Source: Protea cynaroides
Taxonomy: Eukaryota > Streptophyta > Magnoliopsida > Proteales > Proteaceae
DNA length: 64,000 bases
Assembly (NCBI GenBank): GCA_028583415.1
Contig: CM053269.1
Location: 23,935,878-23,999,877, forward strand
Direction: 5' to 3'
Positions 1-11,296 of this stretch are shown piece by piece (positions within the stretch are counted from its first letter, which is position 1; each line of letters begins with the position of its first letter). The translations under genes and the position numbers were made by a program. Below the pieces are notes generated by a model that was not told the DNA's origin, did not search any database, and was given only the letters and a program-made list of their open reading frames with translations.

Positions 1-912
1 CCTTGACACGTACCTTGTAAAAGTCTCGACTGTGGAGAGCCTCTGACGTTTGTTTCTCGGGTCCGCCCGGGGAGGCGTTATACTTCTCTAGGTCGTTTGA
101 CATTTTGCAAAATGGTATATCAAAAGGAATCGAGGGGCCCATGATTCACCGTGTAGACGGGAATAGGTCCACTCCTCCTCGTTAAGGTAGCCTTTGCCGG
201 TCCTAACCCAGAGTGAGCCACATGCGTGTTATTTTTGGTTCATCCCTGAACTGACTATGTAAATTCTAATTCAATTACGACATCTGTGCCTATGACATCG
301 AAGTTCTGCCCGTTTTGATTCTCGATTTATCAACATGTTTGGATTCACACTTGAGGATTCAATGTGTCGAACCTTTCATTGTTGATACATCAAGTCTTAA
401 AAACAATCAGAAAATCTCTATCATGGCATGGATATTATGATCGAATGGGAGTTTACCAGTTTGTTCAGTCATGAACCGCCTTTTGCTAACTTATCCCTTA
501 TGAAAGTTTAAGGATGAGCATATTCATTCCAATTTCTTTGTTTTGATAAACCAAGTGGTTGGGCCTTGTCACCCCAATGACCCATTTTGGGTCAAGAGGC
601 TCAAATCCGATCACATGGTCATTTAAAGCAACTAAATTGGTGCAGATAATGCTTGTTTAAGGGGTTTCATAAGAGAGCTAACAATTGTACGGTTGAGTCA
701 GCTCTGGTTGTGCATGTTAATTTCTTTCTGTCCTGTCTCCATCCCAAGAGTCTTAACACTTGTCAGCTTTGGCCTTTCCCAGTATCTACTCAGGTTTAAC
801 CTAAATCGTAACCATTTCTACTCTGTAGGTCTGGGATTCCATCATTGTGAAATTGTCTAGAGTGTTTGCACCTGAACCTATTGGCCCTACCTTGTCCATA
901 CCAGTTGAAGCA
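1..912 (+). other. Untranslated leader of Tat-like copy A
   Basis: Non-coding leader between the (unseen) primer site and the gag start at 913. It matches 11921-12829 of copy B closely. A pyrimidine-rich stretch ending CTCTGTAG at 821-828 looks like a 3' splice site and is kept at 12738-12745 in B and, diverged, at 44568-44577 in element C. No reading frame of note. Confidence 0.7.
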
Positions 913-1762
913 ATGGGTGACGGACCAAATCAGGTTCCAAGAGCTACAGATGCCAGAATTGAGAGGGTAGTTGATATCATAGAAGTGATGGTTACCATGA
1001 TTTAGAACCTACAGATGCAATTGCAAGTCCAAGCGTCAACCATTGAGAGAATGAATTTGGTACACCTACAAGGAATGAGTACCTCTAAGCAAGTTATGCC
1101 ACAGTGTTTCTCAGAACATACATTGGAAGACACAGAGGAGATTGTGTATTAGAAACCTTTGGTCATTCAAAAAGCTCCCACATTTCGAAAGCTGAATGAG
1201 GAGGATGTCCCTTCCAGGGATAGACTGAACAGATCAGAGGAATTGCTAAGATCTATGAAGGCATGGGATGATCAGATAATCTGCCAAAGAGCTTTCCCTC
1301 ATAGAAGGAATCAGTTAGTGGCACAGAATACCAACATTAATGCTAATCCATCGATCTCAAGGATAGAACCACACTCCTGCTCCGCAAAGGTTGGAAAATA
1401 GAAGGCAGTTTATAGATTTGGGCATGACCAAAAATAGGGCTCTGAAAGTATTGGTACAGGCTGGAAAATTGAAGGTACTCACACCTCATCCTCTGCCATG
1501 TCCACTTCCACTGAAGTTTCGAATGGATCTATTCTGCAAATATCATAACCAACATGGTCACCATACTGAAAATTGTAACGCTCTGAGGCATGCTATACAA
1601 GACTTGATAGATGCAGGAGAAATTGAGATCCGAGCTAGACAGAAATCAATGAAAAATGGTCCTCCCCTTCCCCATCACACAGTCAATGGGGGGAGGCATG
1701 GGTTCCAAATGAGACAGTCCAAGCTGAAATCGATGGAAGCGTCACATCTGGTGACCAAATGA
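913..1762 (+). pseudogene. Broken gag remnant, Tat-like copy A
   Basis: Capsid/nucleocapsid remnant. The ATG at 913 opens a frame starting MGDGPNQVP, the same as copy B. It is stopped by TAG codons near 1003 and 1150 and resumes to 1401. The nucleocapsid part lies in another frame (1391-1762) and has a clear CCHC knuckle at 1532-1576 (C-K-Y-H...H-T-E-N-C), typical of Tat gag. The total is far shorter than an intact gag, so most of the capsid domain is gone. The stop at 1003 is shared with copy B at 12920, so it predates their separation. The part at 1597-1680 is missing from B. Confidence 0.75.
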
Positions 1763-2936
1763 ACAAGGTCTCAATCCAAGAAGTGCGGCTTGGGCAGGGG
1801 GTATACTTTTCAGAAGTCTCTCAGTACAAGGTGACGATGGGGCAGAATGATAAGGGATCCGAAGGGAATGCAGGCCAAGATATCAATCTCAGAGGATTCC
1901 AAGTCAACAGCAACATCATGGCAATCACAGAATCAAATCCCTCAGGTTTGGACTGGGGTATGCCCCTACCAACCAAGATCTGAAACTGATAGAGGAGAAG
2001 CAGAGGAGAGAAAATGATACATTTTGGAAGCTTGAGAGGAAAGTCCAACAAAGGCAGCAGACAAGAGTCACAGAAGATGGCAACCATATGAGGACAGATG
2101 AACCGGTCTATCAAGCACAGTTGGCAGCATAGATGAGGATGAGCAGATCACTCCATACTTGAATACACTCAATGGGAACTTCGTCAAAGAATGAGAGGAC
2201 ATTGCATTTATGTGGTTTCTCTGAACCATGGCTGGATAGAAACCTCCAAAGACAAGAACCCGATTTTTGAGTTTTTCTTCGACTGCACCATTGGCTAGAT
2301 AGAGATGGAAGAAATCAAGATTCGAAGGCTGAGCAAGGAACAAAAGTCATAAACAAAGGCGATCGACATCGACAATCTGTTCGACGAGGACCAAGTTCTA
2401 ATGCTCACTGGGGAAGACCAAGATGGAGATCCTAATCCACAACAATTCATACTCCCTATCAATGGAATGATCCCCAAACTGAAGTTTTTTTATGTTTTGT
2501 TTTCCCGAAGAGTTTGTCATGTAATCACTATAGTATGGCCATGTCTGGGCCCAAAATCTACGAGTCCTTAAATAGGTTGAATCTTTTGATAGTGTTGACT
2601 TCGTTCCATTTGGAACCTCCTCTTATGTACCTCTGTTTTCAAGCGTTAATAAAGAATTTTTTTTTTCAATTTTGTTGTGTCCACTTCTCCCAATCTCTTG
2701 TTTCCTAACTCTAACTTTAATGATGATAAGAATAATGAACCATATTCTAAAATTTTTCAATCCATCAAAGCCTCGAAAGAAAAGAAAGCCCAACCTGCCG
2801 GTGAGGATTTCAAGATGATCAATCACGGCACGGAGGAGCAATTACAAGAGACCAAGATTGGTATAAGCTTGACAGAAGAGGAGATAGCCCATTTGACAGA
2901 ATTATTGAAAGGATTCCAAGAGGAATTTGCATAGTC
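1763..2936 (+). pseudogene. Protease-to-RT linker remnant of pol, copy A
   Basis: Degraded pol segment with several short frames. At 1944-2132 a frame reads GLGYAPTNQDL, resembling the glycine-rich linker seen in Tat-lineage pol between protease and reverse transcriptase. No protease DSG/DTG active site is visible, so protease is deleted or unrecognisable. From 2677 an 85-codon stretch ends GFQEEFA, the run-up to the RT domain. The interval 2463-2572 is deleted in copy B, where a short junction joins the flanks. Non-functional. Confidence 0.6.
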
Positions 2937-3802
2937 TTATGAGGATATGACAAGCATAAACCCAGAAGTGGTATAGCACAAGATACCCTTGATCCCTAAG
3001 GTAAAGCTGCATAAACAGAAGTTGAGTTGGTTGAAACCTGAGCAGACTTTAAAGACTGAGTAAGATGTCATGAAGCAGTTCCATGTCAGATTCTTGGAAG
3101 TATCAAAATACCCAGAATGTTTGGCCAATGAAGTTACTGTGCATAAGAAGGATGGCTGATTGAGAGTATGTGTTGATTACAAGAATTTGAACAAGGCTAG
3201 TCCTAATGATGATTTTTTCATTGCCAAAGGTAGATATCTTGTCGATGACACAGTCAACCATAGAAGGCGTGAGCTGGAGTATGACTAATAGATCCAAAAG
3301 GGGAATTTGTGCCATTCTCGCTTTGATTAGAATTCAAGTGTACAAGCAATACTGCGGAGTACGAAGCTTGCATCACGAGACTTAGAGCAGCCCTTACGAT
3401 CAACATCAAGAAGTTGAAGGTTAGTGAAAACTTGTCATCATTGTCTACCAAGTCAGAAGGGATTGAAAAAAAAAAAAACCGAAGATGAAAAATTGATACC
3501 ATATCAGAAGTATACAATCAATCTGGCTCAAGAGTTTACAAAGATCGAGTTCGACTATTCTCCAAGGGACACAAAAAAAAATATACGCGGATGCATTGGC
3601 CACTTTGGCTTCAATGATCGGTGATGATCCTGTCGAATGCACAAGGCCCTTAGTGATCGAAAGAAGAAGACAGCCAACATATGTAGAAGTCAATGCACTG
3701 ACAGTTGATGGTAGACCTTGGCTTGCACTCATAGTAGACTTCATTGGAGAAGGCATATACCCTACAGAAGCAACAACAAGAGAGACGAAGTCATTAAGAT
3801 GA
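2937..3802 (+). pseudogene. Truncated reverse transcriptase / RNase H remnant, copy A
   Basis: The N-terminal RT block is recognisable at about 3000-3220 (SKYPECLANEV, then HKKDG and VDYKNLNKASPNDDF), interrupted by TGA inside the KKDG-x-R motif. The rest of RT, including the catalytic YxDD palm, is absent: sequence jumps near 3250 into the C-terminal half of an RNase H domain (NTAEYEA at about 3352) and then ADALATLASM near 3590. The same deletion and stop occur in copy B, so the lesion is older than the two-copy array. The last part, 3596-3802, is an open run of 68 codons. Confidence 0.75.
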
Positions 3803-4954
3803 TATGCCATGTAGTTTATCCTTTGTGAAGGTATCCTTCATAAGAGATCCTATGATGGGGTAAAATTGGACTTTGTCGACGAAGAGCAAACATAAACCCT
3901 CATTGAGCAGATACATCAAGGAGTCTGTGGGCCTCATACTGAATGCCTGGATGCTTGCAAAGAAGATTCTGAGAATGTGATATTATTGGAAGACAAAGGA
4001 AGCAGACTGCGCGGAGTTTGTGAAGAAGTGTTACAAATGCCAAAACTTTGCCAATTTGATACATATACCACCTATAGAATTACACACTCTCAGTTTGCCC
4101 TGGCCATTTTCAACTTGGGGTGTAGATGTCAACAGAAGATTCACCCAAAGGCATCAACTAGGCATGAGTTCATTTAGTAGCCATCGACTACTTTACCAAG
4201 TGGGTAGAGGCTCAATCATACGCCAAGCTCACTGCGAATAAGGTAGCCAAGTTCCTTCAAGAGCATATCATCTGTCGGCATGGGATGCCTCATCTTAGAT
4301 CAGGGTCAACACTCCAGAGGAAAGGTACAAGAATTGTGTAAGAATTTCAGCATCCAAAGGCATCGTTCTTCCCCTTACCGGTCACAAACTAATGGAGCAG
4401 TAGAGGCCGCTAAGAAGAACGTCAAGGTCATCTTCTAGAAAATGGCAGAGTCACACACTAACTGGGCAGATAAGTTACCATATACACTATGGGCCTACAG
4501 AACTTCTATAAGGACCTCTACTGGAGCCACACCATATTCTCTGGTATATGGTATGGAGGCAGTATTCCCGGTAGAAATGGAAGTACCATCTTTGAGGATC
4601 TTAATGGATTCCCAAATCCCTGAGGCTGAATGGCTTCGATCCCATTATGAAGAGTTGAGTCTCATTGACGAAAGGAGGATGAAAGCAGCTGATAATGCAA
4701 AGAAATACCAACAGAGAATGGCCGTCACTTTCAACAAGAAGGTCAGATTTCGTCACCTGATGTTAGGAGATCTCGTTTTAAAGGAACAAAGAGCACCTAT
4801 CCATGACCCTAGGGGTAAGTTTCGTCCGAACTGGAGCGGGCCATTCATAGTGAAGGAAATTTTACCAGGAAAGGCAGTTCGACTGATAGATCTGGACGAT
4901 GAAGAGCTACAATATCTGACCAACCTCGATCAGTTGAAGCGGTATCATTTTTGA
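3803..4954 (+). pseudogene. Integrase remnant, copy A
   Basis: Integrase fragments in shifting frames. The core is seen as AIDYFTKWVEAQSYAKLTA near 4182-4235 and the Q-T-N-G-A-V-E-A block near 4386-4410, which carries the catalytic glutamate. The C-terminal part is open from 4442 to 4954 (170 codons): it begins in the last core helix (ADKLPYTLWAYRTS) and runs through the basic DNA-binding region (NWSGPFIVKEIL, a GPF-type motif) to a natural end at RYHF. Upstream, the HHCC zinc-finger region is riddled with stops. Copy B keeps a longer open stretch of the same region. Confidence 0.8.
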
Positions 4955-5968
4955 CCTCTTCACCCTCCAAAAAAAAAAGAAAAAAAAAGAGGAGGGTGCA
5001 GTTGGTTACGAAAGTCGGGTGTAGTTGGTCACGAAAGTCGATCGTTTTGGATGAACTTCATGACAGGTTTGGGCTGGATTCTCTAAAGAGGCTATTACAC
5101 CCCACCACTCAGGATTGGTTCCATCATCTTGTCATTATTAAAGGAAGAACTTCCTGCTTTCTGGCTGAACTCTTTCATCCGTTCATCTATCCAACGGATT
5201 TCCCAAGAGTCGCATATTGAGCCCATATTTCATATCTCTTGATATCAACCCTAGTGGGTGTGTCATTCCGAAAAAAATTATAATGATAATCTGGCTGAAA
5301 CTCTTATCTGTCGTTCATTACATTCAACGGCGTCCAAAGGTTCCAAAGAGCCCTTCATTCTATAAGCCCATAAAGTGGTATCTCCTCGGAGAGATCGACC
5401 ATTCCACATAAACAACCAAAAGATCCTCCTGATGGGAATCTCATCTGGATCGCTTCATATCAGCCAAATTTGGCCTTCATTTCTCTCACCTGACTTGTGA
5501 CTTAGAAACTTAGGTCCAGACAAGGTCATACATATACACACATTTCATGCACAACTCACTAAGGTTTTCAATGTGTCTATAAGATAAAAAAAAAAGAAGA
5601 AGCTCCAATGATTCCCCTACCAATTCTGTTGTGAATCAAGATTTTTTCTAAGTCGTTCTAGTGAGTGTTTAAGAACTTCTACTCGTCAGACAGAATGGCC
5701 ATGGTGGATAAGGCATCGAGGGAGTGGAGTTGGCATAAAGAACTTGTTGAAGATAATTTTTTTTCTAAGAGAGGTCCACTGGTATGCCTTCTCCAAATGG
5801 TGATAATAAAGCATGTGCCCAAGTTTGTCAAAAGTGGCTATTCAGTGCTGAGGTACAGATGGCCCACATGTTCAAGAAGGTTTCGTCTCTCTCCGTTATG
5901 AAGGGCAAAAATGTGGTTCTCTTTGTCTTTACCCTCAATTGATACAATCTCTGGTAAAGAGCGGTATC
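4955..5968 (+). other. 3' untranslated region of copy A, up to the polypurine tract
   Basis: Non-coding sequence between integrase and LTR. It starts with an A/G tract (4968-5000) flanked by GAGG/CCTCC. The part 5230-5540 is recognisably similar to the minus strand of 37786-38100 and 25480-25626, which shows those two blocks belong to one split Tat-like element. The purine-rich stretch just before the LTR (GGTAAAGAG at about 5953) is a weak polypurine tract. Short frames here carry no recognisable domain. Confidence 0.6.
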
Positions 5969-7147
5969 TGTAAGCACCCCATTTTTGCCATCCCCAGCCA
6001 AACAGAACATTATTGGTGTATAGGCAGTAAGAGAGCGGAGGGGGATCAAAATTTGGAAAGTACAAGGGAGGCGAGTGAAACCCTCTCAAACCAATAGTCG
6101 ATCAATTCCTCTGTGCTCTCTATGGTGTTTTGGGCTGAGACAGAGTGTCCCCAATGTACAAGAGTCTTGGTGGGCATATTCAGAAGGGTTGCGGATCAAT
6201 TTAAGATTTGGATGCTAAGCGATGATTTCAAGGCTGAATTTGGTGGGCCCTAGAGCAAGGTCATGAAAATACCTTCGAAATGATACCAGAATCACTCAAT
6301 TCTGATATCAAACGAAGAAGATGTCGCAATTTTAGTCGGATTGAAATTGACTTATTAAATCCAAGGGCTTTTCTGTAAATTATCATAAATTAAGGATTTA
6401 TTGGGCAAATTATCATGATTAAAATCGATTGGACTTCATTCGACCATATCTTGATCGTCCGACATCCAAATCCGACGATTTAAGCGCCAATGTGCTCCAT
6501 TGTCTGTCCTCTTCAAAATGGACGTAAAGAATTTTGGGTAGAAGCCGCCAGCGGGTCCCATGCAAAGTTGCTGGTAGGATTATCGTCGAAACTCTAATTC
6601 TTCATGTCTTGATCATCCGAAGTCCGAATCAGACGATTCAAGTGCCACTGTGCTCCATTGTCCGACCTCTTCAAAGCGGACGTAAAGAATTTTGGGCAGA
6701 AGACGCCTGCAGGTCCCATGCAAAGTTGCTAGCCGAATTACCGTCAAAGCTTCAATTCTTCATATTTTGTTCATCTGACATCCGAATCAGGTAATTCGAG
6801 CACCAGTGTGCTCCTTTGTCCGTCCTCTTTAAAGTGAACGTGGAAAATCTGAGACAGAGGCCGTCGAAATTTTCATGCGACATTGCAAGCTGAGAGGATC
6901 CATAATAGAGAGAGAAATCGATCCAGTCCATTCTTACTCGGCCCAACCTAGCTCAAGCCCAATTTAGCCCAATCCCGTCAAACTCAACCAGTCCAACCTG
7001 ACCCCTCCTAGACCGGTCGAGATCGAGTCGGGTCGGCCCATGTGTATGCACTTTATGTATGTGTTATATATATACATTTATATATTATGTAATATATATT
7101 TTAATAGTTATATTATATATATTTTATATATTATATTATTATATTAC

Positions 7148-7277
<130 letters not shown>

Positions 7278-7310
7278 CGGCCATGAATCTGAATAAAGAA
7301 AAGAACCGAT

Positions 7311-7470
7311 AAGGGAGAGGAAGAGAGAGAGGAAGAGAGAGAGAGGAAGAGAGAGAGGAAGAGAGAGAGAGAGAGAGGAAGAGAGAGAGAGAATGGAAAG
7401 AGAGAGAGGGAGATAAAGAGAGATAAGGGAAGGAGAGAAAGGGAGGGAAAGATGGAGGTGCAGCCACCTC
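7311..7470. repeat. GA-rich low-complexity tract in LTR 1
   Basis: Runs of GAGAGAGAGGAA on the plus strand, upstream of the TATA box. Counterparts are 18938-19090 in LTR 2 and the CT-rich blocks 59210-59590 and 49090-49406 in the reversed LTR of element C. Long frames across it (Ser/Leu-rich on the minus strand) are low-complexity artefacts. Confidence 0.9.
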
Positions 7471-7720
7471 CACCTTCCCCATACCCATTTCCCCCAAAAT
7501 CCTCTCCTTGAGCCCCACTCCACCAGCCCCCTCTCCTTCACCAACCATGCTGCCTCACCGCCACCTCCTCCTCTCCTTGAGCCCACTCCACCAACCCCTC
7601 TCCTTTGATCGACACATCACCCACCAACTCCCATCAACACCTCCCAAAATCCTCTCCTTGAGCCTCCCTCACCGCCAACTCCACCTTCTTGAGCCCCCCC
7701 CATGCTGCCACTAATCTCCC

Positions 7721-7728
7721 TATAAAAA
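7721..7728 (+). promoter_or_regulatory. TATA box of Tat-like LTR 1
   Basis: TATAAAAA in a context conserved in LTR 2 at 19351. It sits after the low-complexity part and just before a purine-rich leader, which fits an RNA start near 7750. Confidence 0.6.
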
Positions 7729-8144
7729 CCCTACAGACCACCGAACGAAGGGGGGAGTGGCGAACCAGAAAAAGGAAAAAAAAGAGGAGGAGGGAGAGTG
7801 AGACCTGAGCAAAAGGAGAAAGAAAAAAGAGGAGGGAGAGTGAGACCTGAGAAAGAGGGAGAAGAAAGAGAGAGAGGCAGAGAGAAGGAGAAGAAAGCAG
7901 TAGCAGCAGAGCCGCTGTTGCCGTGGAAAAAAAAGGAGCAGCAGCTCTGCTGCTGGTCCATGTAGTGAAAAAAACAAAAAACAGAGAAGGGAGGAGAAAG
8001 GAGAGGGCGAACCAGAAAAAAACAAAAAAAGAGAAAACGAAGGGGGGAAGCCTGCCAGGAACCAGAAAAAAAAGGGAGTCTGCTACTGGACCATTGAGGA
8101 GGGAGGTCGAAGATTCAAGGCTGAGAGAGGGAGGAATCTTCCAG

Positions 8145-8146
8145 GT
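8145..8146 (+). promoter_or_regulatory. Likely 5' splice site in the LTR leader (copy 1)
   Basis: CTTCCAG followed by GTAAAT, about 420 bp after the TATA box, followed by a T-rich stretch. Conserved at 19767 in LTR 2; element C has GTAAGT at the matching place (minus strand, 49068-49067). Pairs in theory with the acceptor at 12744-12745, giving an intron of about 4.6 kb that would remove the hairpin arrays and the primer site from a gag message. Confidence 0.45.
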
Positions 8147-8509
8147 AAATCCCCCCTCTTTTGCTTTCATTTTTCTTTTTTGTTACTGTTGCTGACTGCT
8201 GGCTGTACACCACCGACCATACCCCACCATGATCAAACCTTCTCCTTACTGATTTGAACCTTGGTTGGGAGATTTTGATGCAATCTAAGCCGTTTGATTG
8301 GGTTGTTTAATATGATGATTAATATGTTTATGTGATGAATTAAATTTGGATTATTTGATGCATCTGATTTGAAAATTAATCTGATTATTTGATTCATTCA
8401 ATTTTGGCCATTGATCTTGTATGTTGGATGTGTTTTAATGTCGGCCGTTGATCTTGTATTTTTGGATAATGAAATTGATCCGATGTGCTTGTAAATTTTT
8501 TGTGATGAA

Positions 8510-9480
8510 AAATGATCCGACCATATAATGGAAATTTCATGAAATTGGTCCGACCATATAATGGGAATTTTAATGTGATTGGTCCTACCATATAATGGGA
8601 ATTTCATGAAATTGGTCTGACCATATGATCAAAAATTTTAGTAAGGTTGATCCAACCACATGATCTGAATTTTATGAGAGTTGATCGTGACCGTATGATT
8701 AGAATTTTAATGATTTGATCATAGCCACTGATCTGAAATTTTGATGTGATTTTAATTAATTCGAACCGTTAGATCATCTTTGGAAATGATTTAAATAAAT
8801 CTGAATGGCTGGATTGTGATCTTGATAATATGAACCGTTAGATGGTCTTTGAAATTGCTTTTAATCAATCTGAGTGGTCGGATTATCACGATGAGCAATC
8901 TGGACAGTTAGATCATCTTTGGAAATGATTTAAATGAATCTGAATGGTTGGATTATGATCTTAAGCGATTTGATCCGTTGGATTGTCATCGTAAGTGATT
9001 TTGTTGAATCTAAACCGTTAAATCTTGATCATGAGTGTTTTGATGAATCTGAACGGTTGGATTATGATCTCGAGTGATTTGAACCGTTGGATTGTCATCG
9101 TAAGAAATTTTGGTGAATCTAAACCGTTAAATCTTGATCATGAGTATTTTTGATGTATCTAAACGGTTTGATTATGATATTGGGTGATTTGAACCATTAG
9201 ATTGTCATCGTGGGAATTTTGAATGATATAAACTGTTGAATCTGGATCATAATAGATTTAGACGGATCTGAGCCATTGATTTCTTAGTCTGATCATGATT
9301 ATATCTTGATAAAAGATCTAAGTCATAGATCATAGCTATTTTGATGAGATATGAATCATTGAGCGCGATTATAGCTATTTGATGAGATCTGAGCCGTTGA
9401 TCTTGGCTATTTTGATGAAATCTAAGTGTTGATCATGATCATCATTTTTTGAAGAGATATAACCGTTAGATTGAGGATCT
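8510..9480 (+). repeat. Degenerate short tandem repeats in LTR 1
   Basis: First, four to five copies of a unit of about 33 bp containing GGTCCGACCATATAATGGGA (8510-8640). Then a longer run of degenerate units built around TGAACCGTTGGATTGTCATC and AATCTAAACCGTTAAATCTT (8750-9240), decaying to GAGATCTGAGCCGTTGATC (to 9480). Same order in LTR 2 at 20112-21095. Confidence 0.8.
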
Positions 9481-9988
9481 GATATCGTCTATGTCGTTAT
9501 ATCCATGCATCTATCATGTCCCTTGATTACATTGTCATATTATGTGCTACCCTGTTTACATGCTTACAATGCTAGCTTTGTGCACACTGCCATGCTGATC
9601 TGCTGTGCTATGCTTAAATGATGTTTATGTCGGCAAGAACTTACTTTTCGCTACACCCTAGTCGAACTGCCGTGCATGTACACTGATAGAAGACACTCCT
9701 AGGTGTGGGGACGTGTATGTAGGCACCCACATTCATGGGAAGGGTAATAATGGAAAATGATGTCTTAATCAAGAATCATGAAGCTTAGCCCAACAATTCC
9801 AAATTAGGGTTGTAAGTGACAAGGGTAGTTTAGGACGATCCCTACCCCTCAGTTCATTTCCCCTAGGATGAAGAATCTAGATAGATGTAATGTGAATCCA
9901 ACCATAAATCATCTAGGATCATCATTCGGTCCAGTTGGACCACCCATATTCTGACCCGAGTGGGTCACCCAATGAACAGTGCCGTTCT

Positions 9989-10066
9989 CGAACTACGCAG
10001 ATCCTGATTCTCAGGTCAATACCTTGAGATACGTAGGTAGTCTGGGAAACTCCCAGATACGGTTCC
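9989..10066 (+). other. Hairpin module A1
   Basis: First of three modules in this LTR. Outer arms CTACG (in CGAACTACG) and CGTAG; inner hairpin TCTCAGG/CCTTGAGA with one bulge; downstream hairpin TCTGGGA-AAC-TCCCAGA, perfect. Copy B has CCCTGAGA, which gives a perfect inner stem. Confidence 0.7.
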
Positions 10067-10086
10067 ACACATCAATCAATGTGCCC

Positions 10087-10500
10087 TCATACCTTACTCC
10101 ATGAGAGTACAAACCCTACTCCCTGAGAGTACAAATCCTACTCCCTGAGAGTACAAACCTTACTCCCTAAGAGTACAAACCCTACTCCCTGAGAGTACAA
10201 ACATAACTCCCTGAGAGTACAAACCTTACTCCCTGAGAGTAGAAACCTTACTCCCTGAGAGTACAAACATCACTCCCTGAGAGTACAAACCCTACTCCCT
10301 GAGAGTACAAACCCTACTCCCTGAGAGTACAAACCTTACTCCCTGAGAGTACAAACATCACTCCCTGAGAGTACATACCTTACTCCCTGAGAGTACAAAA
10401 CTTACTCCCTGAGAGTACAAATCCAACTCCCTGAGGGTACAACCTTACTCCCTGAGAGTACAAATCTGACTCCCTGAGTCACACATACATATTCTACTCC
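10087..10500 (+). repeat. 22-bp minisatellite, first block, LTR 1
   Basis: About eighteen tandem units close to ACTCCCTGAGAGTACAAACC plus two bases. Each unit holds the inverted repeat TACTC-CCTGA-GAGTA (5-bp arms, 5-nt loop). Units differ mainly in the three to four bases between hairpins. LTR 2 has the same array with a different copy number (21718-22180). Confidence 0.92.
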
Positions 10501-10672
10501 CTGAGAGTACGCATGCTTAATCCCAAAGCCGTACTTGCGAGTACGCACCCTTAACCTTGCGAGGCTCAATCCCGAAGTCGAACTTGCGAGTACGCACCCT
10601 TAGCCTTGCGAGGCTCTATCTTGAAGTCGTGCTTGCGAGTATGCACCTTAGTCTTGCGAGACTATCTTTCAC
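10501..10672 (+). repeat. Repeats carrying TGCG-loop hairpins, LTR 1
   Basis: About three units of about 56 bp, each with two hairpins whose loop is TGCG closed by T-A: GTACT/AGTAC (10531-10544), AGCCT/AGGCT (10602-10615), TAGTCT/AGACTA (10649-10664) and CGTGCT/AGTATG with wobble pairs. Arms differ between hairpins but remain complementary. Confidence 0.8.
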
Positions 10673-10955
10673 TTTACTCCCTGAGAGCCACACCCTACTC
10701 CCTGGGAGCCACACCTTACTTCTTGAGAGTACAAATCCAACTCCCTGAGAGTACAACCTTACTCCCTGAGAGTACAAATCCAACTCCCTGAGAGTACAAA
10801 CCTTACTCCCTGAGAGTACAAACCTTACTCCCTGAGAGTACAAACCCCACTCCCTGAGAGTACAACCCTACTCCCTGAGAGTACAACCCTACTCCCTAAG
10901 AGTACAAATCTGACTCCCTGAGAGCCACACCTTACTCCCTGAGAGTACAACCCAC
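10673..10955 (+). repeat. 22-bp minisatellite, second block, LTR 1
   Basis: A further twelve or so units of the ACTCCCTGAGAGTACAAAC type, separated from the first block by the TGCG-loop repeats. Several units end in GAGAGCCACACC instead. Confidence 0.9.
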
Positions 10956-10959
10956 GAAA

Positions 10960-11033
10960 CGAACTACGTTGTACCTGATTTCCAGGACCTCTGGAATATG
11001 TAGGCAACTTGGAGGACTCTCCAAGTACGGTAC
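10960..11033 (+). other. Hairpin module A2
   Basis: Same arrangement as A1: CGAACTACG, inner hairpin TTCCAG-GACCT-CTGGAA, GTAGGCA, then downstream hairpin CTTGGAG-GACT-CTCCAAG, all perfect. Sequence of the arms is unrelated to A1. Confidence 0.7.
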
Positions 11034-11217
11034 CCCTTCTTAGTATCCTTAGGTCCCCCATATCCATATCCGTATCCATATCCTCGTTCACTTCGATCCA
11101 TTTAGGCTATCTCTAGATTCAATCTCAATCATCATCAAGCATAAACTTCAACTTGAATAAATTGAATCTAAGAAAGCTTAATAATCCACATCCATAAACC
11201 TTAATCACTTTCTGTTT

Positions 11218-11296
11218 CGAACTATGTTTTTAGACTTGATTTCTAGGATTGGAATACGTAGGCAATTTGAGATGTTTTGGACATCTCAGATTCAGT
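11218..11296 (+). other. Hairpin module A3
   Basis: CGAACTATG start, CTTGATTTCTAGG, ATACGTAGGCAATTT, then hairpin GAGATGT-TTTGG-ACATCTC, perfect 7-bp arms. The inner hairpin is weak here. Confidence 0.6.

Noticed and set aside
10087..10955. CRISPR-like look of the 22-bp repeats
   Set aside because: Spacers are only a few bases long and repetitive, there are no cas genes, and the sequence is inside a plant LTR.
10557..11091. Plus and minus frames through the minisatellite (63, 61, 75 and 88 codons)
   Set aside because: Repeat-encoded peptides that change with unit number; no conservation between LTR 1 and LTR 2.
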